Part shown: in pieces, positions 1 to 7,840 of the stretch
Layout: each line of letters opens with the position of its first letter
How positions within the stretch are numbered: the first letter of the stretch is position 1
Source of the DNA: Microbulbifer sp. TB1203
GTDB taxonomy: Bacteria > Pseudomonadota > Gammaproteobacteria > Pseudomonadales > Cellvibrionaceae
DNA: 64,000 nt
Assembly: GCF_030997045.1 (NCBI RefSeq)
Contig: NZ_CP116899.1
Span: 3,496,001 to 3,560,000, forward strand
Direction of reading: 5' to 3'
Program-made: the position numbers and the translations under genes
The notes under the pieces: model-generated
Told to the model about the DNA's origin: nothing
What the model saw: only the letters and a program-made list of their open reading frames with translations
Database searches by the model: none

Positions 1-1078
1 CCAGTAAAGTATTGCCGAGGGTCAGCAGCATCCCGATGGCATTCGCCGGGTCATCGCATTCCCGGGCCATCGTTTCCGCTTGTTGTTTGATACCCGCGCG
101 CTCCTGCTCGCTGGCAAACCCCCAGTAGTGGCCCAGAGTCGATTCACTGGGGCGGTCCAGGAAGGCCTGCAGCAAGTGGGCTTTCAGTTGCTCGATACAG
201 CCCTGCTGCCGCAGCAGCTCGGCGCGCAGGCGTGACTGTCGGGCGGGGTCGCCCTGCCACTGGGGCTGCTGCAGCCAGTAGTCGGCGCGCTCCAGATCGT
301 TGATCTCCAGAGCGAACTGGATGATGGATTCCAGTTGCCGGTGATTGGGCTCTGGGCTGGCGATCAGTGTGCTTTTCTCATACAGGCCCATATCGTCCAG
401 CGCCTCGGCCACGGAACGCAGGCCCAGACAGGCGTGAGCGGCGGCGGAGTTGTAGTCGCGGTCGTTGGCCTGTGATGCCAGCGCCTTGCGGGCTTCATTT
501 TCGAAACGCCAGGCCAGCTGCCGCAGTTCCTCTTCGCTGAGGAGTTTGCGGCTGTGGCTGATGATATTGTCCAGGCAGCCGTAGTCGTTGTGATCGAAGA
601 AATAGAGAACCTTCTCCACCCAGTTCAGGTGGCCCGGACTTACGGCCCGCACCTGGGCGGCCGTGTCCAGCCACTGGTCCACCGCCTGGCGGAATACTTC
701 CCCCAGATCTCCGCCCGAGTCGTCCACGCGATTCATCACCGGCTCGATGAGTTGCAGGAAGCGCTCGGTCGACTCCAGTGCCGCAATCGCTTCCTGCTCC
801 CGCAGCAGGGTGTCGATATCCTCCAGCAGGCTGCGCAGGCGGCCGGCAAAGGCGTAGCTTTGGCGGTAACCGACAAATTCGTGTTCGCTGGCAATTTGCT
901 CTATCCGCCGCATCATGCTCGCGGCAACGTTGTTGCTCTCCCCCGGTGCAAAGCCTGCCGATTCGATATGGGACTCGATGATTTCATCGATATCGTGGTG
1001 GATGCCGTAGATTCTCTCCAGCAGGCGGGCCATGGCGGCGCGGTCCAGGTTTTGCAGGGCGCTCTCTATTTCTATCAT
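1..1078 (-). CDS. DUF6880-like helical protein (C-terminus cut by window edge)
   Basis: The minus strand is open from an ATG at 1078, preceded by a GAAGG ribosome site, to the left edge, so about 359 residues are visible and the C-terminus is missing. The translation is rich in Glu, Arg and Leu and looks like helical repeats. A segment near residues 85-120 (AFAGRLRSLLEDI, then VDDSGGDLG about 40 residues on) resembles the conserved core of the DUF6880 family as I recall it. No signal peptide or membrane segment is seen. The family has no established biochemical role, so no function is assigned. The plus-strand frames here are shadows of this gene. Confidence 0.7.
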   Translation of the reverse strand, partial: MIEIESALQNLDRAAMARLLERIYGIHHDIDEIIESHIESAGFAPGESNNVAASMMRRIEQIASEHEFVGYRQSYAFAGRLRSLLEDIDTLLREQEAIAALESTERFLQLIEPVMNRVDDSGGDLGEVFRQAVDQWLDTAAQVRAVSPGHLNWVEKVLYFFDHNDYGCLDNIISHSRKLLSEEELRQLAWRFENEARKALASQANDRDYNSAAAHACLGLRSVAEALDDMGLYEKSTLIASPEPNHRQLESIIQFALEINDLERADYWLQQPQWQGDPARQSRLRAELLRQQGCIEQLKAHLLQAFLDRPSESTLGHYWGFASEQERAGIKQQAETMARECDDPANAIGMLLTLGNTLL

Positions 1079-1264
1079 CGTGCCTTCGAATGTTTCCAGT
1101 TTTAGTGGCGATCGTCTCTTATCGTAACCCGTTGATTCACGGGAAGAAACGGCCCACTCTACGGCGGTAAGTAAGTTCTTCCGGCGACTGTAATCCAGAG
1201 GCGCCTACCGGTCACGAGCAAACCGGAGTTCAAAAATGGACAACGAAATCCCGGCGAGGGCCTG

Positions 1265-1969
1265 TCAGGCGTCTGGCGCCCGCTTGGCATACCAGGCGCG
1301 AATCAGGCCCGTCTGTAAGAACTGTGTTGGCGTCCTGAAGCCGCCGGACATGATGATGTCTTCCACCTGCTCTGGCGGCAGTAGGGCAACGTCGCGGTCA
1401 TAGGCGGCACGCATTCGCTCGAGGCCTTCGGGCGGGATACCGCCGGCCCGCATCATTTGCAGCCAAACCTCGAGCAGGCGTTGATAGGCGGCGGAATCCG
1501 TATCGGAAGCCAGATCCGAGCTCGCAAGCATGCCGCCCGGGCGCAGTCGCCGGGCGATAGCGCGGAAGAATTCAGCGCGGGCCTCTCGCTCCAGGATAAA
1601 TTGGGAAACGAGCAGGGCGGTGGCCGCGTCGAAGTTTTCCTCGGGGTCGAGCGCTTCGACATAGCCTTCGTGAAAGTGACAGAGGGGCGCAATCCCCTGC
1701 TCCCCGGCCCGGCGACGGCAGACCTCCAGCATCGCCGCGGAGGGCTCCACCACGGTAAAGCGCCACTGCGGGAAGCGCTCGGCGAGATAGATTAACTCGG
1801 CACCGGTTCCCGCTCCCACGCAGAGAATATGGGCGTCTTCGGGAAGGTCGGAAAACACCGCCCCCATCAGCAGGTGCAACGCATCGCGCAGCGGGGCCAT
1901 TTTGCTCCACTGCTGGTCGTACGATGCGGCCTGCTGGTCAAAAATTTTTCGTATTGAATCGCGCTGCAT
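1265..1969 (-). CDS. Class I SAM-dependent methyltransferase
   Basis: A 234-residue cytoplasmic protein with a Rossmann methyltransferase fold. The SAM-binding motif I is LCVGAGTGAEL near residue 50, an acidic VVEPS at the end of strand 2 follows, and RLRPGGML is the usual post-motif III segment. This is the generic Methyltransf_25/11 architecture; the substrate cannot be read from sequence. It lies 66 bp downstream of the Rrf2 regulator on the same strand and is probably co-transcribed with it, so its expression may respond to whatever that regulator senses. Length is normal for a stand-alone small-molecule methyltransferase. Confidence 0.85.
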   Translation of the reverse strand: MQRDSIRKIFDQQAASYDQQWSKMAPLRDALHLLMGAVFSDLPEDAHILCVGAGTGAELIYLAERFPQWRFTVVEPSAAMLEVCRRRAGEQGIAPLCHFHEGYVEALDPEENFDAATALLVSQFILEREARAEFFRAIARRLRPGGMLASSDLASDTDSAAYQRLLEVWLQMMRAGGIPPEGLERMRAAYDRDVALLPPEQVEDIIMSGGFRTPTQFLQTGLIRAWYAKRAPDA

Positions 1970-2035
1970 TTTGGTTCTCCGAAAATCAATCCATGTGACC
2001 GCCCGACGACATAACTGTCACTGCCGATCACTGCA

Positions 2036-2512
2036 TCAATGGTTTTCTTTCGATGGGCTCCGCTTGTGGACGGAACACTGTCGGCCCCCGCACTTTTTTC
2101 GCCGCTGGAAATCCCGGCTCAGGGCCGCCAGGGTGATGGTGCGAAATCGGTTCAGCAGCAACGCCTCGGCCTCGGCAAAGGCGTCATTCATGGCCGCATT
2201 CACAGCCTGCTCCACCAGGCAGTCGGGCTCCTCAGTGCGATGGCCGAGGGCGAGTACGCCGGGCGCGCCGAGGGCGAGGTGGATGTCGTACAGGGTGACA
2301 GATTCCAGGTCGCGGGCCAGCCGCCAACCGCCGCCGTGGCCCTTCCCGGATTGCACCAGGCCCTGCTTGCGCAGGCCGCCCAGAATGCGCCGGATCACCA
2401 CGGGATTGGTGTGCATCATGCCTGCGAGGGCATCGGACGTGACGGGGCCTTCGGCTTCGGCCATATGCAGGAGTACGTGAAGTACGCCGGATAGTCTGCT
2501 GTCTCTTTTCAT
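2036..2512 (-). CDS. Rrf2-family transcriptional regulator
   Basis: 158 residues from the ATG at 2512; a frame extension to 2548 lacks a ribosome site and is not used. The N-terminal winged helix has the typical Rrf2 pattern (HVLLHMA, then a recognition helix HTNPVVIRRILGGL and wing GHGGGWRLA). Family members sense iron-sulfur clusters, NO or redox state through three central cysteines. Here only one central Cys (in EPDCLVEQ) plus two Cys in a Lys/Arg-rich tail are visible, so a classical cluster site is doubtful; the protein resembles the YwnA-like branch. A palindrome over its start codon suggests autoregulation. The downstream methyltransferase is probably in the same operon. Confidence 0.88.
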   Translation of the reverse strand: MKRDSRLSGVLHVLLHMAEAEGPVTSDALAGMMHTNPVVIRRILGGLRKQGLVQSGKGHGGGWRLARDLESVTLYDIHLALGAPGVLALGHRTEEPDCLVEQAVNAAMNDAFAEAEALLLNRFRTITLAALSRDFQRRKKCGGRQCSVHKRSPSKENH

Positions 2513-2532
2513 GTAACTTAGAGTATTACATG
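2510..2532. promoter_or_regulatory. Palindrome over the Rrf2 start codon
   Basis: Seven-base arms CATGTAA and TTACATG separated by 9 bp cover the start codon of the Rrf2 gene. This is the expected position for an autoregulatory operator. Seen directly; binding is inferred. Confidence 0.55.
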
Positions 2533-2604
2533 AAATGGGTAGACGCAATCCTGGGCGGGCTGGGCTTGCACCCTGGTGGGAGGAAGCCCATCGACATCAT
2601 TCAA

Positions 2605-2635
2605 GTTTACATACCTATAATGTAGGTGTATAAAC
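2605..2635. promoter_or_regulatory. Operator palindrome with embedded promoter, HTH-nucleotidyltransferase pair
   Basis: Arms GTTTACATACCTA and TAGGTGTATAAAC match at 11 of 13 positions around a 5-bp spacer. A consensus TATAAT (2616-2621) lies inside the left arm and spacer, with TCGACA (2591-2596) as a possible -35. A further inverted ACCT/AGGT pair follows at 2633-2648. Transcription would start near 2628, so a repressor bound here would block the promoter directly. Confidence 0.6.
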
Positions 2636-2652
2636 CTACTTTTAAGGTTTTA

Positions 2653-2991
2653 GTGATCGCCGTGCTCGAAGCTATCTTAGGTTCAACAAGCGCCGAACGT
2701 GTTCTGCTGTTTCTCTGTGCAAGGGAAAGCGGCTATGCAGCCGAAATAGCCAGGGCATTTGAAACAGACCTCAGCCCTATCCAGAAGCAGCTGGAAAGAA
2801 TGGAGCGCGACGGCTTGCTCATTAGCCGCACCGTGGGCCGGACACGAGTTTACGAGTTCAATCCCCGCAACCCCTTTGTCGCAGAGTTGCAATCACTACT
2901 AAATAAAGCCCTGGATCTATACCCGGAGGAAATAAAAAACAGCCTGCTCCTCGATAGACGCCGCCCTCGCAAGAAATCTAAACCGCTATGA
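2653..2991 (+). CDS. Winged-helix antitoxin-like regulator
   Basis: About 112 residues if translated from GTG 2653, which has AAGG six bases upstream. An earlier GTG at 2626 lies at or before the predicted transcription start, so it is less likely. The protein opens with LEAILGSTSAERVLLFL, then YAAEIARAF and a winged helix (PIQKQLERMERDGLL, RTVGRTRVYEF) of the ArsR/MarR type. The next gene overlaps its stop by 4 nt (ATGA), so the two are translationally coupled. This winged-helix plus nucleotidyltransferase pairing is a recurrent toxin-antitoxin-like arrangement. The palindrome over the promoter fits autorepression. Confidence 0.75.
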   Translation: MIAVLEAILGSTSAERVLLFLCARESGYAAEIARAFETDLSPIQKQLERMERDGLLISRTVGRTRVYEFNPRNPFVAELQSLLNKALDLYPEEIKNSLLLDRRRPRKKSKPL

Positions 2992-3539
2992 AACCGATTG
3001 CCAGGCTAACGCGCCTGGAACTGGCTGCATTGATTTGCGAAACCCTGAGAAAACAGAGCATTGATGTCGTGTTATCCGGCGGCTCTTGCGTTTCAATTTA
3101 CTCATCAGAGCAGTATGTCTCAAAAGACCTGGATTTTATTGATATCAGCTTGAAATCCAACCGGCAGGTAGCCAAGGCGATTCAATCGCTGGGCTTTGAA
3201 AACTGGCCCAGGAACAGCCGACATTTCGTCCATTCGGAGTCCGACTTGAGCGTGGAATTTCCCTCTGCACCCCTGACAGTGGGTGACGAACACATCCCTT
3301 CATCAGCCGTCAATAATTTGCATACAACAATAGGAACATTGCGTCTGCTCACGCCGACCGATTGTGTTAAGGATCGCCTGGCAAACTACTACTATTTCAG
3401 GGATAACCAGTGCCTCGAACAGGCTGTTTTGGTTGCCAAAGCCCAGCCAATTAATCTGAAATCATTGGAAAGCTGGCATAGTAATGAAGGACAGGAGCAG
3501 GGATACAAAGAATTTTTGCATCGAATCAAAGGAAAATAG
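2988..3539 (+). CDS. Nucleotidyltransferase, toxin-like partner of the upstream HTH protein
   Basis: 183 residues. The segment VVLSGGSCVSIY followed by SKDLDFID gives the GG/GS...DxD signature of the nucleotidyltransferase fold (AbiEii/MNT-like), with the two aspartates in DLDFID as likely metal ligands. C-terminally, RLLTPTDCVKDRLANYYYFRD resembles the conserved helix of the DUF6036/AbiEii-like families. Family members attack RNA or proteins by nucleotidylation in toxin-antitoxin or abortive-infection systems; activity here is inferred. It is translationally coupled to the regulator upstream. Confidence 0.72.
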   Translation: MKPIARLTRLELAALICETLRKQSIDVVLSGGSCVSIYSSEQYVSKDLDFIDISLKSNRQVAKAIQSLGFENWPRNSRHFVHSESDLSVEFPSAPLTVGDEHIPSSAVNNLHTTIGTLRLLTPTDCVKDRLANYYYFRDNQCLEQAVLVAKAQPINLKSLESWHSNEGQEQGYKEFLHRIKGK

Positions 3540-3542
3540 CTA

Positions 3543-3566
3543 ATGCCCGCCAAAATGCCGGCGGGC
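3543..3566. terminator. Hairpin between convergent genes
   Basis: GCCCGCC and GGCGGGC form a strong stem between the nucleotidyltransferase stop and the convergent DUF885 stop. There is no long T-run, so it is at best a weak bidirectional terminator. Confidence 0.45.
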
Positions 3567-3582
3567 ACTGCGCTCTCGGTTC

Positions 3583-5352
3583 TTACTGGCTTCTTACCTC
3601 GATAATATAGCGCTCCATCTGTTCTTCCAGCATCGACAGCGGTAAGGCGCCATTGGCCAGCACCGCATCGTGAAACTCCCGCAGATCGAACTGATCCCCG
3701 AGCGCTTTCTCAGCCCTGGCCCGCAGTTCGCGAATCTCGATCTCTCCCATCTTGTAAGACAGCGCCTGCCCCGGCCAGGAGATATAGCGGTCCACTTCCG
3801 CGCGCACGTTGGCTTTTGACAGGGAGGTGTTGTCGGCGAGGAAGTCCAGGGCCTGTTGGCGGGTCCAGCCCTGGGAGTGGATGCCGGTGTCGATCACCAG
3901 CCGGCAGGCGCGCCACATTTCATAGCTCAGGCGGCCGAAGTGTTGGTAGGGGGTGGTGTAGATGCCCATCTCTTTGCCCAGGCGTTCCGAGTAAAGGCCC
4001 CAGCCCTCGCCGAAAGCGCTGAGGTAGAGGTTGCGGCGGAAGTCGGGGACGTTTTCCAGTTCCTGGGACAGGGCGTTCTGCAGGTGGTGGCCGGGGACGG
4101 CTTCGTGCAGGGTCAGGGCCGGCAGTTCGTACAGGGGGCGCTGGTCCAGGCCGTGGGTGTTGAGCCAATAGGCGCCCCCGCGGACGCCGCCGATGGCCGC
4201 AGGATTGTAGGAGGCGGTGGTGTAGTTGGGGGCGATTTCGTCCGGCACCGGTACTATGCCGTAGGGCAGGCGCGGGAGTTTGCCGAAGAATTCCGGCAGG
4301 CGGTAGTCGATGCGCTTGGCGATATAGGAGGCCTCTTTGAGCAGTTCCTCGGGGGTTTTGGCGTAGAACTGCGGGTCGGTGCGCAGGAATTTGGTGAATG
4401 CCTTGAAGTCCCCGTCGAAGCCGGATGCCTTAATCAATTCATCCATTTCCGCGCGGATGCGCTGCACTTCGGCGAGGCCGATTTTGTGGATTTCTGCCGG
4501 GTCCATATCCTGGGTGACGTAGGTGCGAATGGTGTGGCGGTAGTAAGCCTTGCCGCCGGGCAGCTGTTCAGCGCCGAGGGTTTCGGGGGCGGCTCGCATG
4601 TAGTCGCCTTCGAGAAAGTCCGCCACCCGGGCGAAGGCGGGAATGGCGGTTTCTTTTATTGCGTGCTCGCCGGCTTTGCGCAGCCGCTGTTGTTCCTTTT
4701 GCGGAATGGACGCGGGCATATTCTCAAACGGCTCGTAGAGGCTGCTCTTTTTCGGGTCGCTGTAGACCTGGGCGCGCACCGTGGGCGCTATGCCCTCGAC
4801 GACGATTTTCGGTAGCACGAAACCGCTTTTGATTCCCTCGCGCATATTGACGATGTTTTCGTTGAAGTAGCGGTCGAAATCCCGAATCCGCGCAATGTAG
4901 TCCTGGTAGTCGGCCGCACGGTTCATGGCCAGGCCGTCGCTGGCGTCCAGCGCCGATGTGTAAAAGCTGTAGAAGGTGTTGAGGGGGATGCGGTCGAGGA
5001 ACAGTTCGTTGGACTCGAGGGAGTTTTCCAGCACCCAGGTCAGCAGATCGCGATTCACCCGGTCCGACTCGCTCAGCTGGGCCGCGTCAATTGCTTCGAG
5101 GCGGGTGAGAAACTCTTTCTCTTTCTTCAGGCGCCGCGCGCGGTCTTCGGCGGCGACGGCTGGCAGGCGGTCGTTGTAGTCGGGCACCCCCATGCGGCCT
5201 GCCATGATCGGGTCTTCTTTGAGGCTGAACTGCCAGTGGTCGTCGATAATGCTTTGCAGCTGCTCGGTGGCCGTGGCGGCTTGGGCAGCGGGGGCGAATA
5301 ACCAGGCGACTACATAAAGGACAGACAGAAATTTCTGAAGCCTTGATACCAT
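3583..5352 (-). CDS. DUF885 family secreted metallohydrolase
   Basis: 589 residues from ATG 5352, chosen because it directly precedes a signal peptide (VSRLQKFLSVLYVV..., cleavage near AQA-ATA) and follows GGAGAA. The typical DUF885 catalytic segment is present: LTLHEAVPGHHLQ, a variant HExxxGHH zinc-binding motif, followed by FGEGWGLYSERLGKE, whose glutamate is the likely third ligand. Length and motif order are normal for the family, which has peptidase-like relatives of poorly defined substrate. The signal sequence places it in the periplasm or outer membrane. It stands alone. Confidence 0.88.
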   Translation of the reverse strand: MVSRLQKFLSVLYVVAWLFAPAAQAATATEQLQSIIDDHWQFSLKEDPIMAGRMGVPDYNDRLPAVAAEDRARRLKKEKEFLTRLEAIDAAQLSESDRVNRDLLTWVLENSLESNELFLDRIPLNTFYSFYTSALDASDGLAMNRAADYQDYIARIRDFDRYFNENIVNMREGIKSGFVLPKIVVEGIAPTVRAQVYSDPKKSSLYEPFENMPASIPQKEQQRLRKAGEHAIKETAIPAFARVADFLEGDYMRAAPETLGAEQLPGGKAYYRHTIRTYVTQDMDPAEIHKIGLAEVQRIRAEMDELIKASGFDGDFKAFTKFLRTDPQFYAKTPEELLKEASYIAKRIDYRLPEFFGKLPRLPYGIVPVPDEIAPNYTTASYNPAAIGGVRGGAYWLNTHGLDQRPLYELPALTLHEAVPGHHLQNALSQELENVPDFRRNLYLSAFGEGWGLYSERLGKEMGIYTTPYQHFGRLSYEMWRACRLVIDTGIHSQGWTRQQALDFLADNTSLSKANVRAEVDRYISWPGQALSYKMGEIEIRELRARAEKALGDQFDLREFHDAVLANGALPLSMLEEQMERYIIEVRSQ

Positions 5353-5504
5353 TATTTTGTTCTCCGGTTTATCTTCGAGTCCGAACGTCAGATGATGGGC
5401 GCGTCGCTGCACTTCTTATGACCATCCTACTGTTACTTTTCCCGTTCTGCCCAAGGCTCAGCAATTCGTCGGGCTTTGGTGCATTTTTCTTTCGCCTGAC
5501 AGAT

Positions 5505-5640
5505 TTTTGCTCCTGCAAAATCTGCATTTCCGTTGGGCGGCACTCCGTTGGGCGGCATTCCGCTGGGCGGCATTCCGCTGGGCGGCATTCCGCTGGGCGG
5601 CATTCCGCCATCCATGGCGGTCACAACAGGCTCCTACATG
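5505..5640. repeat. Dispersed repeat element expanded by a 15-bp tandem repeat
   Basis: The left part (cagatttttgctcctgcaaa...) and right part (ccatggcggtcacaacaggc...) recur at about 18291-18355. Here five 15-bp units, cgctgggcggcattc with two early variants, occupy 5531-5605 between them and are absent from the other copy. The tandem block is in frame on both strands but there is no ribosome site, so coding is unlikely. Confidence 0.8.
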
Positions 5641-5674
5641 GAGTTCGTCTTAAATCCATACATTGGAGTCAAAT

Positions 5675-5950
5675 CTAACCTGCTGGTTTTTTCGCAACAA
5701 AGCCAACCCGATAGCCGAAGGGGCGGCCGATTTTGTTGAGTGTCTCCAGCGTCGGGTTGCCGGCATCGCGTTCGATTTCTGCGAGGATCCTCGGGGAGAT
5801 GCCGACAATTTTCTGTGCGTATTCTTTCTGATTCATGCCGGTGATCCCGCGCATCTGGCGCACGGCCTGGCCGAGGGTCAGCTCGCCCTTCTCTATATTT
5901 TGTTTCAGGAGCTGCTTTTGCTCCGTAATCTGTTCCCGGGTCAACTTCAT
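5675..5950 (-). CDS. XRE/Cro-C1 helix-turn-helix regulator
   Basis: 91 residues with a single helix-turn-helix of the Xre type: LGQAVRQMRGITGMNQKEYAQKI, then GISPRILAEIERDAGNPTLETLNKI and a short tail. It is transcribed away from hipBA across a 265-bp region with two copies of a CACTATAGTG-centred palindrome, the nearer one 50 bp upstream of this start. It is probably the repressor that binds these palindromes and may cross-regulate hipBA. No partner toxin follows it downstream. The start at 5950 has GAGAAGAT upstream. Confidence 0.82.
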   Translation of the reverse strand: MKLTREQITEQKQLLKQNIEKGELTLGQAVRQMRGITGMNQKEYAQKIVGISPRILAEIERDAGNPTLETLNKIGRPFGYRVGFVAKKPAG

Positions 5951-5999
5951 TCGATCTTCTCAACCCTTGGTGTTGTTTGGCGCAGGCCTCCGCGGCCAG

Positions 6000-6029
6000 C
6001 TCTTTGGGCCACTATAGTGATCCAAAGAG
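6000..6029. promoter_or_regulatory. 30-bp palindromic operator upstream of the XRE gene
   Basis: Outer arms CTCTTTGG and CCAAAGAG (8 bp, perfect) flank an inner perfect palindrome CACTATAGTG, with 2-bp connectors. This is a very strong dyad typical of an Xre-family operator. Confidence 0.75.
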
Positions 6030-6044
6030 CCTGATACTGAACTG

Positions 6045-6068
6045 ATGGATCACTATAGTGAACCAAAG
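6045..6068. promoter_or_regulatory. Second CACTATAGTG operator
   Basis: The same core CACTATAGTG at 6051-6060 with a good right arm (CCAAAG) and a degenerate left arm (GG only). Centres of the two dyads are 41 bp apart, four helical turns, which would allow co-operative binding on one face. Confidence 0.65.
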
Positions 6069-6170
6069 TCCAGCGCGAAAGCCCATTATTCAGTACAACT
6101 TATGAGTTGTTATTTACTCTGGCCAACTATAGAGGGACTCAGAAACAATTTATATGCTGTAATTTCAATA

Positions 6171-6199
6171 TTGAACAATATAAAAGTTGTATTTATGCT
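6171..6199 (+). promoter_or_regulatory. Candidate hipBA promoter
   Basis: TTGAAC (6171-6176), a 17-bp spacer and TATGCT (6194-6199) precede hipB in an AT-rich stretch. A weaker ACTATAG half-dyad lies upstream at 6126-6132. Confidence 0.45.
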
Positions 6200-6215
6200 A
6201 TAGACAATTTATCTG

Positions 6216-6533
6216 ATGTTTGATCGGGTGCCTCCTGTGAAACTGACCTCGCAAATCAAGAACCGTCGTCTGCAACTGGGCCTTCAACAGAAGGACATGA
6301 AGCTGCGCATCGGAATGAACCAGCAGCAGTTCCAACGCATAGAGGCCGGCGGTAATCCGCGCCTGAATACCTTGGAGCTGGTTGCCGAAGGACTGGATGC
6401 GGAGCTGCTCCTGATACCAAAAGAGAAGCTTCGAGCCGTGAGGACGCTGCTCAGCGACAATGGGCCAAGGAAAAACGAAGGTAAGGATAAACCCAGAGCA
6501 GACGAAGATCCCTGGTCAGATATTCTGAAATAG
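6216..6533 (+). CDS. hipB: HipB-like antitoxin (XRE family)
   Basis: 105 residues. A Cro/C1-type helix-turn-helix spans about residues 8-65 (IKNRRLQLGLQQKDMKLRIGMNQQQFQRIE, then NPRLNTLELVAEGLDAELLL), followed by a charged tail ending DPWSDIL, the kind of tail HipB proteins use to neutralise HipA. It is 14 bp upstream of hipA. A GTG at 6237 is an alternative start. HipB binds operator DNA and HipA to repress and neutralise the kinase; this is known for the family, inferred here. Confidence 0.85.
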   Translation: MFDRVPPVKLTSQIKNRRLQLGLQQKDMKLRIGMNQQQFQRIEAGGNPRLNTLELVAEGLDAELLLIPKEKLRAVRTLLSDNGPRKNEGKDKPRADEDPWSDILK

Positions 6534-6547
6534 CGCGGAAGCAAAAA

Positions 6548-7807
6548 ATGGCAACTGAAGCTGTTGAGGTGCTCGAGCTCCGCCTGCATGGAGTCACCCT
6601 GGGCCATCTGGCCGGCTATCAGGGCGGCAGGAACATTCTGGTTTTTAACCCGGCCTATATCGCTGATCCCGATCGTCCCACCTTTACCCTGTCAGGCATT
6701 GCCGATCATCCTGCCTGCAGAAAGTTGTATGCGAGCCCCTGGGTCAGGCAGCAGCGGCTCCACCCAGTGCTATCCAACCTGCTGCCCGAGGGCGCTCTGC
6801 GTGACTGGTTTGCGCAGATGCTCAAGGTACATCCGGACAACGAATTCCCGCTGTTCGCACAATTGGCCGCGGATCTGCCCGGCGCGCTGACAGCCGAACC
6901 GGTTGTGCCGGAGCAAATCCCCGTAGGTGTGCTGGATCATCGCACGCGGATCGAGTCGGTGCCGCGTATGATTATGGACGGACGTCCACACTTTTCCCTG
7001 GCGGGCGTGCAGATGAAGTTTTCCATGCACGAATCTGACGGGCGCTTCAATATCTCCCAGCCGGATAGCCTCGGCGAGTGGATCGTAAAAACGCCTTCCA
7101 CCCGCCACCGCGATGTACCGCTCAACGAGTACACTGCGATGAAGCTGGCGGAACTGGTGGGGGTGGATATTCCCGAGGTAAAGCTGATTATGCTGGATCA
7201 ACTGCTGGACCTGCCGCCGATCAATCTGCCTGAGGAGCATTACGCCTACGCGATCCGCCGCTATGACCGGGACGCTCACCGCAAGCGCATTCACGCCGAA
7301 GATTTCGCCCAGGTGCTGTTCAAGTACGCCCACGAAAAATATGGCTCCACCAATTTCGAACATATCGGCAGAGTTGTTTACCAGTTCACCGGGCACAAAC
7401 TGGCTAACACACAACAACTGGCGAGGCGCCTGCTGGTAAATATTCTGCTGGGCAATGGCGATGCCCACCTGAAAAACTGGAGCCTGATTTACCCGGATCA
7501 AATAACTGCAGAGCTGGCCCCGGCATACGATATTGTCTATACCCAGGCGTATATTCCCGGCGAGTCGCAAGCTTCGCTTAATCTGGCCGGCAGCAAGGAC
7601 TGGTACAAATTGCATTTAGGGCATTTTGAATCCTGGGCGAATTCAGTTAGCGTGCCTTGGCGAACGATCAAGCCACACCTGGATGATGTGATGGAAAAAG
7701 CCCGCAGCCTGTGGCCGGATTATCTCCGGCAAGCGCCGATGAATAGCGGGCACAAAGAAGCTCTGAAAGTGCATTGGAGCAGGCTAAATAGCGATTTCGC
7801 ACTGTGA
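6548..7807 (+). CDS. hipA: HipA-type serine/threonine kinase toxin
   Basis: 419 residues. The N-terminal subdomain (about 8-115) contains LSNLLPEGALRDWF, the conserved HipA N1 motif. In the C-terminal kinase domain, LAGVQMKFSM near residue 150 carries the nucleotide-binding lysine, the catalytic loop is NGDAHLKNWSL (D305, H307, N310), and the metal-binding aspartate of AYDIV is D328. All key residues are intact. HipA of E. coli phosphorylates GltX and induces persistence; the target here is not known. Forms an operon with hipB. Confidence 0.92.
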   Translation: MATEAVEVLELRLHGVTLGHLAGYQGGRNILVFNPAYIADPDRPTFTLSGIADHPACRKLYASPWVRQQRLHPVLSNLLPEGALRDWFAQMLKVHPDNEFPLFAQLAADLPGALTAEPVVPEQIPVGVLDHRTRIESVPRMIMDGRPHFSLAGVQMKFSMHESDGRFNISQPDSLGEWIVKTPSTRHRDVPLNEYTAMKLAELVGVDIPEVKLIMLDQLLDLPPINLPEEHYAYAIRRYDRDAHRKRIHAEDFAQVLFKYAHEKYGSTNFEHIGRVVYQFTGHKLANTQQLARRLLVNILLGNGDAHLKNWSLIYPDQITAELAPAYDIVYTQAYIPGESQASLNLAGSKDWYKLHLGHFESWANSVSVPWRTIKPHLDDVMEKARSLWPDYLRQAPMNSGHKEALKVHWSRLNSDFAL

Positions 7808-7840
7808 TGGCACGGTGTAAACCTGCCCCCCCTTACGGCA

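Noticed and set aside
3856..4815. Long plus-strand reading frames opposite DUF885, hpd, the receptors and TldD genes
   Set aside because: They are GC-skew shadows of real minus- or plus-strand genes with no domains or ribosome sites.
5531..5605. Direct repeats considered as a CRISPR array
   Set aside because: Units are contiguous 15-mers without spacers, and no cas genes are present.
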